The notes beneath the pieces are model-generated. The model ran no database searches, was not told the origin of the DNA, and worked only from the letters and a program-made list of their open reading frames with translations. From Paracoccus sp. C2R09 (GTDB taxonomy: Bacteria > Pseudomonadota > Alphaproteobacteria > Rhodobacterales > Rhodobacteraceae), in NCBI RefSeq assembly GCF_018860625.1, contig NZ_JAHKQB010000027.1, positions 186,001 through 250,000 of the forward strand: DNA of 64,000 nucleotides, read 5' to 3'. How positions within the stretch are numbered: the first letter of the stretch is position 1; the number at the start of each line of letters is the position of its first letter. Both the position numbers and the translations under genes were made by a program. This document shows positions 1-8,490 of the stretch, one piece after another.

Positions 1-2
1 CC

Positions 3-320
3 GATGTCGAGGCGGGGGCCATGCGCCCCGTCAGCCTGCTGGCGGAAACCGGAATGGCCGTCACCCCCGACGAGATGCTGGACGCCTTGGCCCCTGCATT
101 CGACGGCTGGCACCGCCAGCTTCTGGCCTATGGCTTCGGGCCGATCCGCAACGCCTGGATGGCGCGGGCCGCCAAGCTGGGCGAGACGATCGTCGCGCGG
201 ACGGGCAATGCCGAATTCACCGGGCGGTTCGACGGGATCGACGATACCGGCGCACTGATCCTGACCGGCCCGCGGGGTCGCCACGCGATCCCCGCCGCCG
301 ACATCCATTTCGGGGGCTGA
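3..320 (+). CDS. birA: Biotin--[acetyl-CoA-carboxylase] ligase, C-terminal part (partial at window edge)
   Basis: The reading frame is already open at base 3 and runs to TGA at 318-320, so only the last ~105 residues of the protein are in the window. The internal ATG at 21 is not the real start. The visible part holds the end of the catalytic domain (residues around RNAWMARAAKLGE) and the small C-terminal SH3-like BPL_C domain (GRFDGIDDTGALILTG). BirA makes biotinyl-AMP and attaches biotin to biotin-dependent carboxylases in the cytoplasm. coaX follows after 3 bases, so the two are probably cotranscribed; in Rhodobacterales birA usually sits between the nuo genes and coaX. Whether an N-terminal DNA-binding domain exists cannot be seen. 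Confidence 0.9.
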   Translation, partial: DVEAGAMRPVSLLAETGMAVTPDEMLDALAPAFDGWHRQLLAYGFGPIRNAWMARAAKLGETIVARTGNAEFTGRFDGIDDTGALILTGPRGRHAIPAADIHFGG

Positions 321-323
321 GCC

Positions 324-1103
324 ATGCTTCTGTGCATCGACACTGGCAATACGAACACGGTCTTCTCGGTCTGGGACGGGACGAAATTCCTGTCGCATTG
401 GCGCATCCGCACCGATCATCGCCGCACGGCGGACGAATACTATGTCTGGCTGTCCACGCTGATCGCGGTCGAGCGGTTCGAGCTGCAGATCGACCATTGC
501 ATCATCAGCGCGACCGCACCGCGGGTGGTGTTCAATCTGCGCGTGCTGTGCAACCGTTACTTCGACACGCGCCCGCTGGTCGTGGGCAAGCCCGATTGCC
601 TGCTGCCGGTGCCGCCCCGCGTCGATCCCGGCACCACGGTGGGGCCGGACAGGCTGGTGAACACCGTGGGCGCCTTCGACCGCCACGGCCCCGACCTGAT
701 CGTGGTGGATTTCGGCACCGCCACCACCTTCGACGTGGTAGATGTCGACGGCGCCTATATCGGGGGGGCGATCGCGCCGGGCGTCAACCTGTCGCTCGAG
801 GCGCTGCACATGGGGGCCGCGTCCCTGCCGCATGTGGACATCACGATGCCCGCGCAGGTCATCGGCACGAACACCGTCTCCTGCATCCAGGCGGGCGTGT
901 TCTGGGGATATCTGGGTCTGGTCGAAGGGATCGTCGCGCGTATCCGCGCCGAACGCGACCGGCCCATGAAAGTCATTGCAACCGGGGGGCTTGCCCCGTT
1001 GTTCGATCAGGGATTTGACCTGTTCGACGCTATCGAAGACGATCTTACAATGCATGGGCTCCGGCTCATCCACGATTACAACAAGGAGATGGGCAATGGC
1101 TGA
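324..1103 (+). CDS. coaX: Type III pantothenate kinase
   Basis: Phosphorylates pantothenate, the first step of coenzyme A synthesis, in the cytoplasm. At 259 residues it has the normal family length. The ASKHA-fold phosphate-binding segments are visible: IDTGNTNTVFSVWD at the N-terminus, GPDRLVN and DFGTATTFDVVD in the middle, and GGAIAPGVNLSLEALH. The start is the ATG 3 bases after the birA stop. The 3' end overlaps the RNase J start by 8 bases, so birA, coaX and rnj look translationally coupled. The type III enzyme is insensitive to CoA feedback in characterised members. Confident assignment. Confidence 0.95.
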   Translation: MLLCIDTGNTNTVFSVWDGTKFLSHWRIRTDHRRTADEYYVWLSTLIAVERFELQIDHCIISATAPRVVFNLRVLCNRYFDTRPLVVGKPDCLLPVPPRVDPGTTVGPDRLVNTVGAFDRHGPDLIVVDFGTATTFDVVDVDGAYIGGAIAPGVNLSLEALHMGAASLPHVDITMPAQVIGTNTVSCIQAGVFWGYLGLVEGIVARIRAERDRPMKVIATGGLAPLFDQGFDLFDAIEDDLTMHGLRLIHDYNKEMGNG

Positions 1104-2772
1104 CCGCCTGATCTATCTGCCGCTTGGCGGCGCGGGCGAAATCGGCATGAACGCCTATGTCTACGGATATGGCGCGCCGGGTAAGGAACGACTGATCCTG
1201 GTCGATCTGGGCGTCACGTTCGGGGACATGGAATCCGCGCCGGGCATCGACCTGATCATGCCGGACATCGCATGGCTGGAAAAGAACAAGCACCGCCTCG
1301 AGGCGATCTTCGTGACCCATGGTCACGAGGATCACCTGGGCGGTCTGGGCCATCTGTGGTCCAAGCTGGAGGTGCCGATCTATGCGCGGCGCTTCACCGG
1401 ATCGCTGATCCGTCTGAAACTGGAGGAGGCGGGCCACCCTGCCGATACCGTCCGCATCGTCGAGCCGCGCCCCGAGGTGACCGAGCTGGGGCCCTTCAAG
1501 GTGCAATACGCGCCGATCAGCCACTCGATCCCCGAGAGCAGCGCGCTGATCATCGACACGCCGGCGGGCCGCATCCTGCATACCGGCGATTTCAAGCTGG
1601 ACGGCACCCCCGTCGTGGGCGAGGCATGGGACCCCATCGCCTGGAAGGAAATCGCGACCGAGACCGACGGCGTGAAGGTGCTGACCTGCGACAGCACGAA
1701 CATCTTCTCGACCCATCCGGGCCGGTCCGAGGCACTGCTGGCGAACCCGATCCTGGAATGGGTCGTCGCCCAGCCGAACATGGTGGTGGCCACGACCTTC
1801 GCCAGCAACATCGCGCGCCTCAAGACGCTGGCGGATGCCGCCAAGGCCGGCGGGCGCAAGATCTGCCTGCTAGGACGTGCCATGCGCCGCATGGTGGCCG
1901 TGGGGATCGACACGGGCATCCTGACCGATTTTCCCGACACGATCGGCCCCGAAGAGGCTGCGAAGCTGCCCCGCAAGGAGGTGATGCTGATCGTGACCGG
2001 CAGCCAGGGCGAACGCCGCGCCGCCAGCGCGCAGCTGTCGCGGGGCCGCTATTTGGGTCTGTCGCTGAAGCAGGGCGACAGCTTCCTCTTCAGCTCGAAG
2101 ACCATTCCGGGGAACGAACGTTCGGTCGGCCGCATCATGAACTCGCTCAGCGAGATGGGCGTCGAGGTCTATGACGCCGATGACGGGCTCTATCACGTGT
2201 CGGGCCACGCGAACCGCCCCGATATCGAGGCGATGCACGAGATCCTGAAGCCCAGCATCGTCATCCCGATGCATGGCGAACATCTGCATCTGCGCGAACA
2301 CGTGATGCTGGCGCGGGCCAAGGGCATGTCGGCCGAGGTGATCGTGAACGGTGCCATGGCCGATCTGACGGGCGATGCCCCCAAGATCGTGGACCAGATC
2401 GAGACCGGTCGCCTGTATCTGGACGGCAACGTCCTGATCGGCGCGATGGACGGCGTCGTGCGCGACCGCATCCGCATGGCTCTGAACGGTCAGGCGACGG
2501 TCAGCGTCATCATCGACGAGGACGACAACGCGCTGCCCGACGCCTGGGTCGAGCTGATGGGCCTGCCGGTCCGCGGCCGCTCGGGGACCGAGCTGGACCA
2601 GATGATCGAGAACGAGCTGTCCGAGTTCCTCGAACGTGCCGATCGCCGCACCGTGCGCGACGACGGCAAGATGGAGGACGCCGTGCGCAAGATCACGCGG
2701 CAGGTCTCGATGGAGGAGATCGGCAAGAAGCCCGAAGTCACCGTCATCATCAGCCGCCTGATGGCGGACTGA
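1096..2772 (+). CDS. rnj: Ribonuclease J
   Basis: Metallo-beta-lactamase/beta-CASP ribonuclease of 558 residues, with 5'-to-3' exonuclease and endonuclease activity in RNA maturation and decay. The zinc motif HGHEDH is at residues 75-80, followed by the beta-CASP domain and a C-terminal domain. The frame is open upstream, but the ATG at 1096 (MADRLIYLPLGGAGEIGMN) matches family N-termini, has GGAGAT-like purines just upstream, and overlaps the coaX stop by 8 bases. Alphaproteobacteria commonly carry RNase J alongside RNase E. A strong intrinsic terminator follows at 2791. Confidence 0.95.
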   Translation: MADRLIYLPLGGAGEIGMNAYVYGYGAPGKERLILVDLGVTFGDMESAPGIDLIMPDIAWLEKNKHRLEAIFVTHGHEDHLGGLGHLWSKLEVPIYARRFTGSLIRLKLEEAGHPADTVRIVEPRPEVTELGPFKVQYAPISHSIPESSALIIDTPAGRILHTGDFKLDGTPVVGEAWDPIAWKEIATETDGVKVLTCDSTNIFSTHPGRSEALLANPILEWVVAQPNMVVATTFASNIARLKTLADAAKAGGRKICLLGRAMRRMVAVGIDTGILTDFPDTIGPEEAAKLPRKEVMLIVTGSQGERRAASAQLSRGRYLGLSLKQGDSFLFSSKTIPGNERSVGRIMNSLSEMGVEVYDADDGLYHVSGHANRPDIEAMHEILKPSIVIPMHGEHLHLREHVMLARAKGMSAEVIVNGAMADLTGDAPKIVDQIETGRLYLDGNVLIGAMDGVVRDRIRMALNGQATVSVIIDEDDNALPDAWVELMGLPVRGRSGTELDQMIENELSEFLERADRRTVRDDGKMEDAVRKITRQVSMEEIGKKPEVTVIISRLMAD

Positions 2773-2790
2773 ACCGGATCGAACGGGACA

Positions 2791-2818
2791 GGGCCGGGGG
2801 GAAACCCCTGGCCCTTTT
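2791..2818 (+). terminator. Intrinsic terminator after rnj
   Basis: GGGCCGGGGG and CCCCTGGCCC form a GC-rich stem around a short A-rich loop, followed by TTTT on the + strand. It lies 18 bases after the rnj stop, ending the birA-coaX-rnj transcript. Confidence 0.8.
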
Positions 2819-2867
2819 CCTTATCGGGGCTTGCAATGATCCGCGCCTTGCGCCAATTCGCTTGCCC

Positions 2868-3581
2868 ATGAGCGACGAACCCAAATCCGCATTCGATCCG
2901 AATCCGCCCCGGCGGAATTTCTATGGCCGCCGTCACGGCAAGACCCTTCGCCAAAGCCAGAAGGGATACCTGTCCGAGGATCTGGGCGACCTGCGCCCGC
3001 GGGGCATCACGCATCAGGACAACCCCGACCGCACGCCCATCGACCCGGCGGCGATCTTCGGCGACGACCGTCCGGTCTGGCTGGAGGTGGGCTTCGGCGG
3101 CGGCGAGCACATGGTCCACATGGCCAAGACCCACCCGCAGATGGGCATCATCGGCTGCGAGCCCTTCATCAATGGCGTGGCCATGCTGCTGGGCAAGATC
3201 CGCGAGGCGGGCGTCCAGAATGTCAGCGTGCATCCCGGCGATGCGCGCGATCTGATGGACGTGCTGCCCGATGCCAGCATCGAGCGGGCCTTCCTGATGT
3301 ATCCCGATCCCTGGCCCAAGGCGCGCCATCACCGCCGCCGCTTCGTCACGCCCGAACATCTGCTGCCGCTTGCGCGGGTGATGAAGTCGGGCGGGATCTT
3401 CCGCGTGGCCAGCGACATTCCCGATTACATCCGCCAGACCCGCGAAGAGGTTCCGCCGGCGGGATTCGAGATGATCGCGGATACCGATCGCCCTTGGGAC
3501 GACTGGATCAGCACACGCTATGAACAGAAGGCCCTGCGGGAAGGGCGCGCCCCCCATTACGTGACCTTCCGCCGCCTGTAA
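2868..3581 (+). CDS. trmB: tRNA (guanine-N7)-methyltransferase
   Basis: SAM-dependent methyltransferase that makes m7G46 in the tRNA variable loop. It is 237 residues from the ATG at 2868 (MSDEPKSAF); an in-frame TTG two codons earlier is less likely. The SAM-binding loop is EVGFGGGEH, and the family signature MYPDPWPKARHHRRR, which contacts the target tRNA, is intact. The alphaproteobacterial N-terminal extension with RRNFYGRRHGK is present. It stands alone between terminators and faces glmS tail to tail. No clear Shine-Dalgarno sequence is visible before the ATG. Confidence 0.94.
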   Translation: MSDEPKSAFDPNPPRRNFYGRRHGKTLRQSQKGYLSEDLGDLRPRGITHQDNPDRTPIDPAAIFGDDRPVWLEVGFGGGEHMVHMAKTHPQMGIIGCEPFINGVAMLLGKIREAGVQNVSVHPGDARDLMDVLPDASIERAFLMYPDPWPKARHHRRRFVTPEHLLPLARVMKSGGIFRVASDIPDYIRQTREEVPPAGFEMIADTDRPWDDWISTRYEQKALREGRAPHYVTFRRL

Positions 3582-3584
3582 CCA

Positions 3585-3615
3585 GAAGGCCCGCCGTGAT
3601 GGCGGGCCTTCTTTT
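3585..3615. terminator. Bidirectional terminator between trmB and glmS
   Basis: A perfect 11-bp stem, GAAGGCCCGCC / GGCGGGCCTTC around GTGAT, is followed by TTTT on the + strand for trmB. The glmS stop codon (TCA on + at 3615-3617) touches the end of the T-tract, and the hairpin also lies just downstream of glmS. Confidence 0.9.
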
Positions 3616-5432
3616 CATTCCACCGTGACCGATTTCGCCAGGTTCCTCGGCTGGTCCACGTCGGTCCCCTTGGCGACCGCCGCGTGATAGGCCAGATACT
3701 GCATCGGCACGGCATAGAGCATCGGCTGGAACACGCCCCCGCCCGAGGGCAGCGTCAGGCTGGCCGTCACGCCTTCGCCGGCCGCCGCGATCCCCCCCGC
3801 ATCCGAGATCAGCAGCACGCGACCGTGGCGGGCCATGACCTCCTGCATGTTCGAGATGGTCTTGTCGAACAACGCGTCATGCGGCGCCAGCACCACGACG
3901 GGCACATCGCCGTCGATCAGCGCGATGGGGCCGTGCTTCAGCTCGCCCGAGGCATAGCCCTCGGCATGGATGTAGCTCAGCTCCTTCAGCTTCAGCGCGC
4001 CTTCCAGCGCGACCGGATAAAGCGCGCCGCGCCCGAGATAGAGCACGTCGCGTGCACCGGCCAGCCAGTCGGCATGGTCGCGGCAATCGTCGCTGAGCGC
4101 CAGCGCCTGTGACATCAACGCCGGGATGGACCGCAGGTCGCGCAGATGGGCGGCCAGCGCCCGGTCGTCGATGCGGCCCCGGTCATGGGCAGCCTTCAGC
4201 GCCAGAACGGCCAGGACCGCCAATTGGCAGGTGAACGCCTTGGACGAGGCGACGCTGACCTCGATCCCGGCAAGAGTGGGCAGTGCCACGTCGCTGTCGC
4301 GCGCGATGGCCGAGGTGCCCACGTTCACCAGCCCCACGGTCCGCGCGACATGGGCGCGGGCGTAATGCAGGGCGGCCAGCGTGTCCGCCGTTTCGCCCGA
4401 TTGGCTGATCGCGACGAACCAGCTGCGATCCGACAGCGGCGGCTCGCGATAGCGGAACTCGGATGCCACATCGATGTCGCAGGGCAGGCCCGCAAGCTGT
4501 TCGAACCAGTATTTCGCCACATGCCCCGCCAGATGCGCGGTGCCGCAACCCACCAGCGAGATCCGGTCCACATCGTTGAAATCCAGGCCCTCGGGCAGGA
4601 TGATGCGGTCGTCCTTGACGTAGTGGTTCAGCACATCGCCGATGACGGCGGGCTGTTCGGCGATCTCCTTGGCCATGAAATGGCGATAGCCGCCCTTGTC
4701 GATGGCGGTCGATCCCACGTCGATGCGGTTGGTCGCACGCTGGACGGGTTCGCCTGCCACATCGAAGATCTGCACGCCTGCGCGGGTCAGGACCGCGTGA
4801 TCGCCATCCTCGAGATAGGTGATGCGGTCCGTGAAGGGCGCCAGCGCCACGGCGTCGGACCCCAGGAACATCTCGTTCGTGCCGTGACCGATGGCCAGCG
4901 GACTGCCCTTGCGCGCGGCGATGATCAGATCGCCTTCGCCCTCGAACAGGAAGGCCAGCGCAAAGGCGCCGTCCAGCCGTGCCAGCGTGGCGCGGGCCGC
5001 CTGTTGCGGGGACATGCCCTGCTGCAGGTAATGCGCGGTCCACAGGGCGACGGTTTCCGTGTCGGTCTGGGACTGTGGCTGGATGCCCATCCCCTGCAGC
5101 TCGGCGCGCAGTTCGCGGAAATTCTCGATGATGCCGTTATGGACGACGGCGACCGGGCCCGAGCGGTGGGGATGGGCGTTCGCCTCGGTCGCGGCGCCAT
5201 GGGTCGCCCACCGGGTATGGCCGATGCCGGTATGGCCGGGCAGGGGTTCGTGGACCAGCCGGTCCGACAGGTTCACCAGCTTGCCCACCGCGCGGCGGCG
5301 GTCCAACCGGCCCGATGCGTCGATCGTGGCGACGCCCGCGCTGTCATAGCCGCGATATTCCAGCCTGCGCAGCGCCTCGACCAGCTGGGGAGAGGCTTCG
5401 TGATTGCCCAGAATTCCGATGATGCCGCACAT
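3615..5432 (-). CDS. glmS: Glutamine--fructose-6-phosphate aminotransferase (isomerizing)
   Basis: Makes glucosamine-6-phosphate from fructose-6-phosphate and glutamine, the entry step to UDP-GlcNAc for peptidoglycan and lipopolysaccharide. It is 605 residues, standard length. The N-terminal MCGIIG exposes Cys1, the glutaminase nucleophile after Met removal; two SIS isomerase domains follow (about 285-420 and 455-595), and the C-terminus is DQPRNLAKSVTVE as in the family. Its ATG overlaps the glmU stop by one base (TGATG), so glmU-glmS is one operon. No glmS ribozyme is present and none is expected in this phylum. Confidence 0.97.
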   Translation of the reverse strand: MCGIIGILGNHEASPQLVEALRRLEYRGYDSAGVATIDASGRLDRRRAVGKLVNLSDRLVHEPLPGHTGIGHTRWATHGAATEANAHPHRSGPVAVVHNGIIENFRELRAELQGMGIQPQSQTDTETVALWTAHYLQQGMSPQQAARATLARLDGAFALAFLFEGEGDLIIAARKGSPLAIGHGTNEMFLGSDAVALAPFTDRITYLEDGDHAVLTRAGVQIFDVAGEPVQRATNRIDVGSTAIDKGGYRHFMAKEIAEQPAVIGDVLNHYVKDDRIILPEGLDFNDVDRISLVGCGTAHLAGHVAKYWFEQLAGLPCDIDVASEFRYREPPLSDRSWFVAISQSGETADTLAALHYARAHVARTVGLVNVGTSAIARDSDVALPTLAGIEVSVASSKAFTCQLAVLAVLALKAAHDRGRIDDRALAAHLRDLRSIPALMSQALALSDDCRDHADWLAGARDVLYLGRGALYPVALEGALKLKELSYIHAEGYASGELKHGPIALIDGDVPVVVLAPHDALFDKTISNMQEVMARHGRVLLISDAGGIAAAGEGVTASLTLPSGGGVFQPMLYAVPMQYLAYHAAVAKGTDVDQPRNLAKSVTVE

Positions 5433-6775
5433 CAGCGCGTCTCCTTCCTGGCACGCAGCGCCGCCATCAGGCGGGTCGCAAGACCGAGTTTCGTTGCCTG
5501 CCGCGCGCGTCCGATCGCCAGCGCGCCGTCGGGGACGTCCTCGGTGATGACCGAACCCGATCCCGTCATCGCATCCGCACCCACGGTCACCGGTGCCACC
5601 AGCATCGTGTCGCTGCCGATGAAGGCGCGCGCGCCGATGGTCGTGCGGTGCTTCATCACGCCGTCATAGTTGCAGGTGATGGTGCCCGCGCCGATATTCG
5701 TGGCCTCGCCCACATGCGCGTCGCCCAGGTAGGTCAGGTGCCCGACCTTCGCGCCCTCGTCCAGGACGGTGTTCTTGATTTCCACGAAATTGCCGACATG
5801 CACATCGCCGCCCAGTTCCGCGCCGGGGCGCAGCCGCGCAAAGGGCCCGACCGTCGCGCCCGCGCTGACATGGCACCCTTCGAGATGGCAGAAGGGCAGG
5901 ATCTCGGCCCCGGATTCGACGGTGACGCCCGGTCCGAAGACCACGTTCTGACCGATGATCGCATCGCGTCCGATCACCGTGTCCAGCGCGAAGAAGGTGC
6001 TTCCGGGATCGGACAGGGTGACGCCGTCCTCCATCGCGCGGGCGCGGGCACGGGCCTGGAACAGGGCCTCGGCGCGGGCAAGCTCGGCGCGGGTGTTGAT
6101 GCCCAGGGTCTCTTCCTCGTCGCAGGTGACGACATCGGCGCGGCGCCCCTCGGCACGGGCCAGCGCCACGAGGTCGGTCAGATAGTATTCGCCGGCGGCG
6201 TTGTCGTCGGACAGGCGCACGATCAGCAGGCGCAGAAGATCCGCATCCAGTGCCATGACGCCGGAATTGCACAGCACGATCTGGCGCGTGGCAGCGTCCG
6301 CATCCTTGTATTCGACGATGCGTTCCAGCCCCTTGTCGGTCACGACCAGGCGGCCGTAGCGGCCCGGATCCTCGGCCTCGAAGCCCAGCACGACCAGATC
6401 GGCGGTGTGGCTGGCCAGGGCGGCCAGCGTATCCTCGCCGATGAAGGGGGTGTCGCCATAGAGGATGACGACCTTGCCCTGGAACCCTTCGAGCTGGGGC
6501 AGGGCCTGCTGCACGGCATGGCCGGTGCCCAGCTGTTCGGATTGCAGGACGCATTGCGCATCGGGGTCCAGCTTCGCGACCGCGCGGGTCACCGCCTCCG
6601 ATCCGTGGCCCGTCACCACGATCACCTGCTCGGGTTCCAGGCTGCGCGCGCCCGACAGCGCGTGACCGACCAGCGGCGCGCCGCCCAGACGGTGCAGGAC
6701 CTTGGGCAGGTCCGACTGCATCCGGCTGCCCTGACCCGCCGCAAGGATTACCACCGCCACCGCATTTTCCGACAT
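5432..6775 (-). CDS. glmU: Bifunctional UDP-GlcNAc pyrophosphorylase / glucosamine-1-phosphate N-acetyltransferase
   Basis: Carries out the last two steps of UDP-GlcNAc synthesis. It is 447 residues. The N-terminal nucleotidyltransferase domain has LAAGQGSRMQSDLPKVLH near residue 11; the C-terminal half is a left-handed beta-helix of hexapeptide repeats ending in the acetyltransferase site (NIGAGTITCNYDG). It is the first gene of the glmU-glmS operon. It is divergent from gph across about 115 bases, which should hold both promoters. Pairing glmU with glmS puts three of the four pathway activities in one transcript. Confidence 0.97.
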   Translation of the reverse strand: MSENAVAVVILAAGQGSRMQSDLPKVLHRLGGAPLVGHALSGARSLEPEQVIVVTGHGSEAVTRAVAKLDPDAQCVLQSEQLGTGHAVQQALPQLEGFQGKVVILYGDTPFIGEDTLAALASHTADLVVLGFEAEDPGRYGRLVVTDKGLERIVEYKDADAATRQIVLCNSGVMALDADLLRLLIVRLSDDNAAGEYYLTDLVALARAEGRRADVVTCDEEETLGINTRAELARAEALFQARARARAMEDGVTLSDPGSTFFALDTVIGRDAIIGQNVVFGPGVTVESGAEILPFCHLEGCHVSAGATVGPFARLRPGAELGGDVHVGNFVEIKNTVLDEGAKVGHLTYLGDAHVGEATNIGAGTITCNYDGVMKHRTTIGARAFIGSDTMLVAPVTVGADAMTGSGSVITEDVPDGALAIGRARQATKLGLATRLMAALRARKETR

Positions 6776-6889
6776 GCCGACCCCATCGCCTGTTTGCTTT
6801 CTTGCCCCGGCGTTCTAATCGGGGCGGGGTGCGCTGGAAAGCCCCGGCGCATTCACCTTTGTTTTCGGATCGTTTCGAAGGAGGACAGC

Positions 6890-7564
6890 ATGGCGGGAAC
6901 GGTGGTCTTCGACCTGGACGGCACCTTGGCGGATACCTCGGGCGATCTGATCGCTGCGGCGAATGCCTGCTTTCGCGGGCGGGGCATGGGCGATCTGCTG
7001 CATCCGGTGGATGACGCGCTGGTGGCCTTCCATGGCGGGCGGGCCATGCTGCGGGCCGGTTACGCCCGCGCCCCCCGGGACGTGCTGATCCCGCCCGAGG
7101 CCGAGGATCAGGATTTCCACCGCCTGCTGGACCATTACGGCGAGGCGATCGACGTGCATACGCGGCTCTATCCCGGGGTCGAACCTGCGCTGGACCGGCT
7201 GGCGCAGGATGGCCACATCCTGTCGGTCTGCACGAACAAGCCGTCGGGTCTGGCCGAGGTGCTGCTGCGCAAGCTGGGCATCCGCGACCGTTTCGCCTCG
7301 ATGATCGGGGCGGATACGCTGCCGGTGCGCAAGCCCGATCCGCGCCCCTACCAGGCGGCGGTCGAACAGGCGGGCGGCACGGTTGCGCGGTCCTTCCTGA
7401 TCGGGGATACGGAAACCGACCGCAAGACGGCGGCAGCGGCGGGCGTGCGCGTGGCGCTGGTCAGCTTCGGTCCCGAGGGCGAGGCGATCCGCAGGCTGGC
7501 GCCCGATGCGATGCTGGATCATTTCGACGCGCTGCCGGATCTGGCGCGCGACTGGCTGGCCTGA
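6890..7564 (+). CDS. gph: Phosphoglycolate phosphatase (HAD family)
   Basis: HAD-superfamily hydrolase of 224 residues that would dephosphorylate 2-phosphoglycolate from oxygenase activity or DNA repair. HAD motif I is FDLDGTLADT (Asp8, Asp10); motif II is around SVCTNKPSG; motif III Lys is in RKPDPRPY; motif IV is GDTETD. The open frame runs far upstream, but the ATG at 6890 has an AAGGAGGA Shine-Dalgarno sequence about 6 bases before it and begins with the family N-terminus. HAD substrate range is hard to read from sequence, so the phosphoglycolate role is a family-level call. Confidence 0.85.
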   Translation: MAGTVVFDLDGTLADTSGDLIAAANACFRGRGMGDLLHPVDDALVAFHGGRAMLRAGYARAPRDVLIPPEAEDQDFHRLLDHYGEAIDVHTRLYPGVEPALDRLAQDGHILSVCTNKPSGLAEVLLRKLGIRDRFASMIGADTLPVRKPDPRPYQAAVEQAGGTVARSFLIGDTETDRKTAAAAGVRVALVSFGPEGEAIRRLAPDAMLDHFDALPDLARDWLA

Positions 7565-7595
7565 GCCGGGCCGACCCCAGGCGGTCAGAGAGGTG

Positions 7596-7617
7596 AAAAA
7601 GGGGGCCGAAGCCCCCT
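7596..7617 (-). terminator. Intrinsic terminator after bfr
   Basis: Read on the - strand, GGGGGC-TTCG-GCCCCC is followed by TTTTT. It is 15 bases past the bfr stop. The stem may also help end gph transcription, but there is no T-tract on the + strand. Confidence 0.85.
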
Positions 7618-7631
7618 GATTCCCGCGACGC

Positions 7632-8132
7632 TTACAGCGCGTCGTCCTTTTCGCCCTGATCCGCCGGGGTGGCGTTCAGCTGGCCATAGTTCTGCGCGCC
7701 GATCGCGCCATAAAGCTCCAGCTGCGTCTCGAGGAAGTCGATATGGCCTTCCTCGTCCTGGATCAGATGTTCGAACAGGTTCTTGCTGACGTAATCGCCC
7801 ACGCTGTCGCAATGGTCGCGCGCCTCGATATAGAGCGTGCGGGCATCGTGTTCGGCGGCCAGATCGCTTTCCAGCGTTTCCTTCAGATCCTGCCCGATGC
7901 GCAGCGGGTCCAGCTTCTGCAGGTTCGGATGCCCTTCGAGGAAGATGATTCGCTCGATCAGGCGATCGGCGTGCTGCATCTCCTCGATGGATTCCTCGCG
8001 GGATTTCTTGGCGATCTTGCCAAAGCCCCAATCCTCCTGCAGGCGGTAGTGGAGCCAGTACTGGCTGACCGCGGTCAGCTCAGACCGAAGCGCGGCGTTG
8101 AGATATTCGATGACCTTGGGGTCGCCCTTCAT
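7632..8132 (-). CDS. bfr: Bacterioferritin
   Basis: Heme-containing iron-storage protein of 166 residues forming a 24-mer shell that oxidises Fe(II) and stores ferric mineral. All ferroxidase ligands are at their canonical numbers: Glu18, Glu51, His54, Glu94, Glu127 and His130; Met52 is the heme ligand. The start is the ATG at 8132 with AAGGA upstream; the longer open frame is only read-through. It lies downstream of, and overlaps by 53 bases, the ferredoxin gene bfd, whose product reduces bacterioferritin to release iron. The C-terminal tail is acidic and poorly conserved. Confidence 0.95.
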   Translation of the reverse strand: MKGDPKVIEYLNAALRSELTAVSQYWLHYRLQEDWGFGKIAKKSREESIEEMQHADRLIERIIFLEGHPNLQKLDPLRIGQDLKETLESDLAAEHDARTLYIEARDHCDSVGDYVSKNLFEHLIQDEEGHIDFLETQLELYGAIGAQNYGQLNATPADQGEKDDAL

Positions 8133-8373
8133 GGCTGCGTTCCTTGTCTTTGTCTGTTCTGGGCCGCAGAATTGGCGGCGCGACACCAACCTTATCGCAG
8201 GCACGCATGGTGTCCAGAAACAGCGGCATGCAGCCACCACAATCGGCACGCTTGCCCAGGGCATGATAGATCTTGCCGGGCGTGATGATGGTCTGGGGAT
8301 CGGCCTCGCGCATCCAGTCGATGGCGGCGCGGATATCCCGGTCGGAAATCTGGGTGCAGTGACAGACGATCAT
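8080..8373 (-). CDS. bfd: Bacterioferritin-associated [2Fe-2S] ferredoxin
   Basis: Small BFD-like ferredoxin that binds Bfr and reduces its stored iron so it can be mobilised. Cluster cysteines are visible as C4-x-C6 and C45-x2-C48 ([14 protein letters not shown]). From the ATG at 8373 (preceded by GGAAGGGAG) it is 97 residues, longer than many Bfd proteins because its last ~18 residues are read through the bfr start in another frame. That basic tail ([16 protein letters not shown]) may be non-functional. The overlap suggests coupled translation with bfr. Two inverted repeats lie upstream. Confidence 0.9.
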   Translation of the reverse strand: MIVCHCTQISDRDIRAAIDWMREADPQTIITPGKIYHALGKRADCGGCMPLFLDTMRACDKVGVAPPILRPRTDKDKERSHEGRPQGHRISQRRASV

Positions 8374-8401
8374 GCGGGCTCCCTTCCGGGTCATCTCCTA
8401 C

Positions 8402-8431
8402 TGATTTCATCAAGAAAGTAAAGTCCGACTT
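8402..8431. promoter_or_regulatory. Paired inverted repeats between bfd and queA
   Basis: Two perfect 11-base inverted repeats, TGATTTCATCA (8402-8412) and AAGTCCGACTT (8421-8431), lie in the AT-rich divergent region, 29 and 48 bases upstream of the bfd start. Iron regulators of alphaproteobacteria (Irr, RirA, Fur/Mur) often control bfr, but neither repeat is an exact match to a consensus I can name. Candidate operators only. Confidence 0.35.
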
Positions 8432-8490
8432 CTTTGGTGGGTCTTCAAGCCTTCTTGACGGAAGGGCGGTGCTGGCGCAGAAGCCCCGCC

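Noticed and set aside
4146-5669. A 507-codon + strand frame opposite glmS
   Set aside because: Antisense shadow of glmS; composition is atypical and glmS has all catalytic residues.
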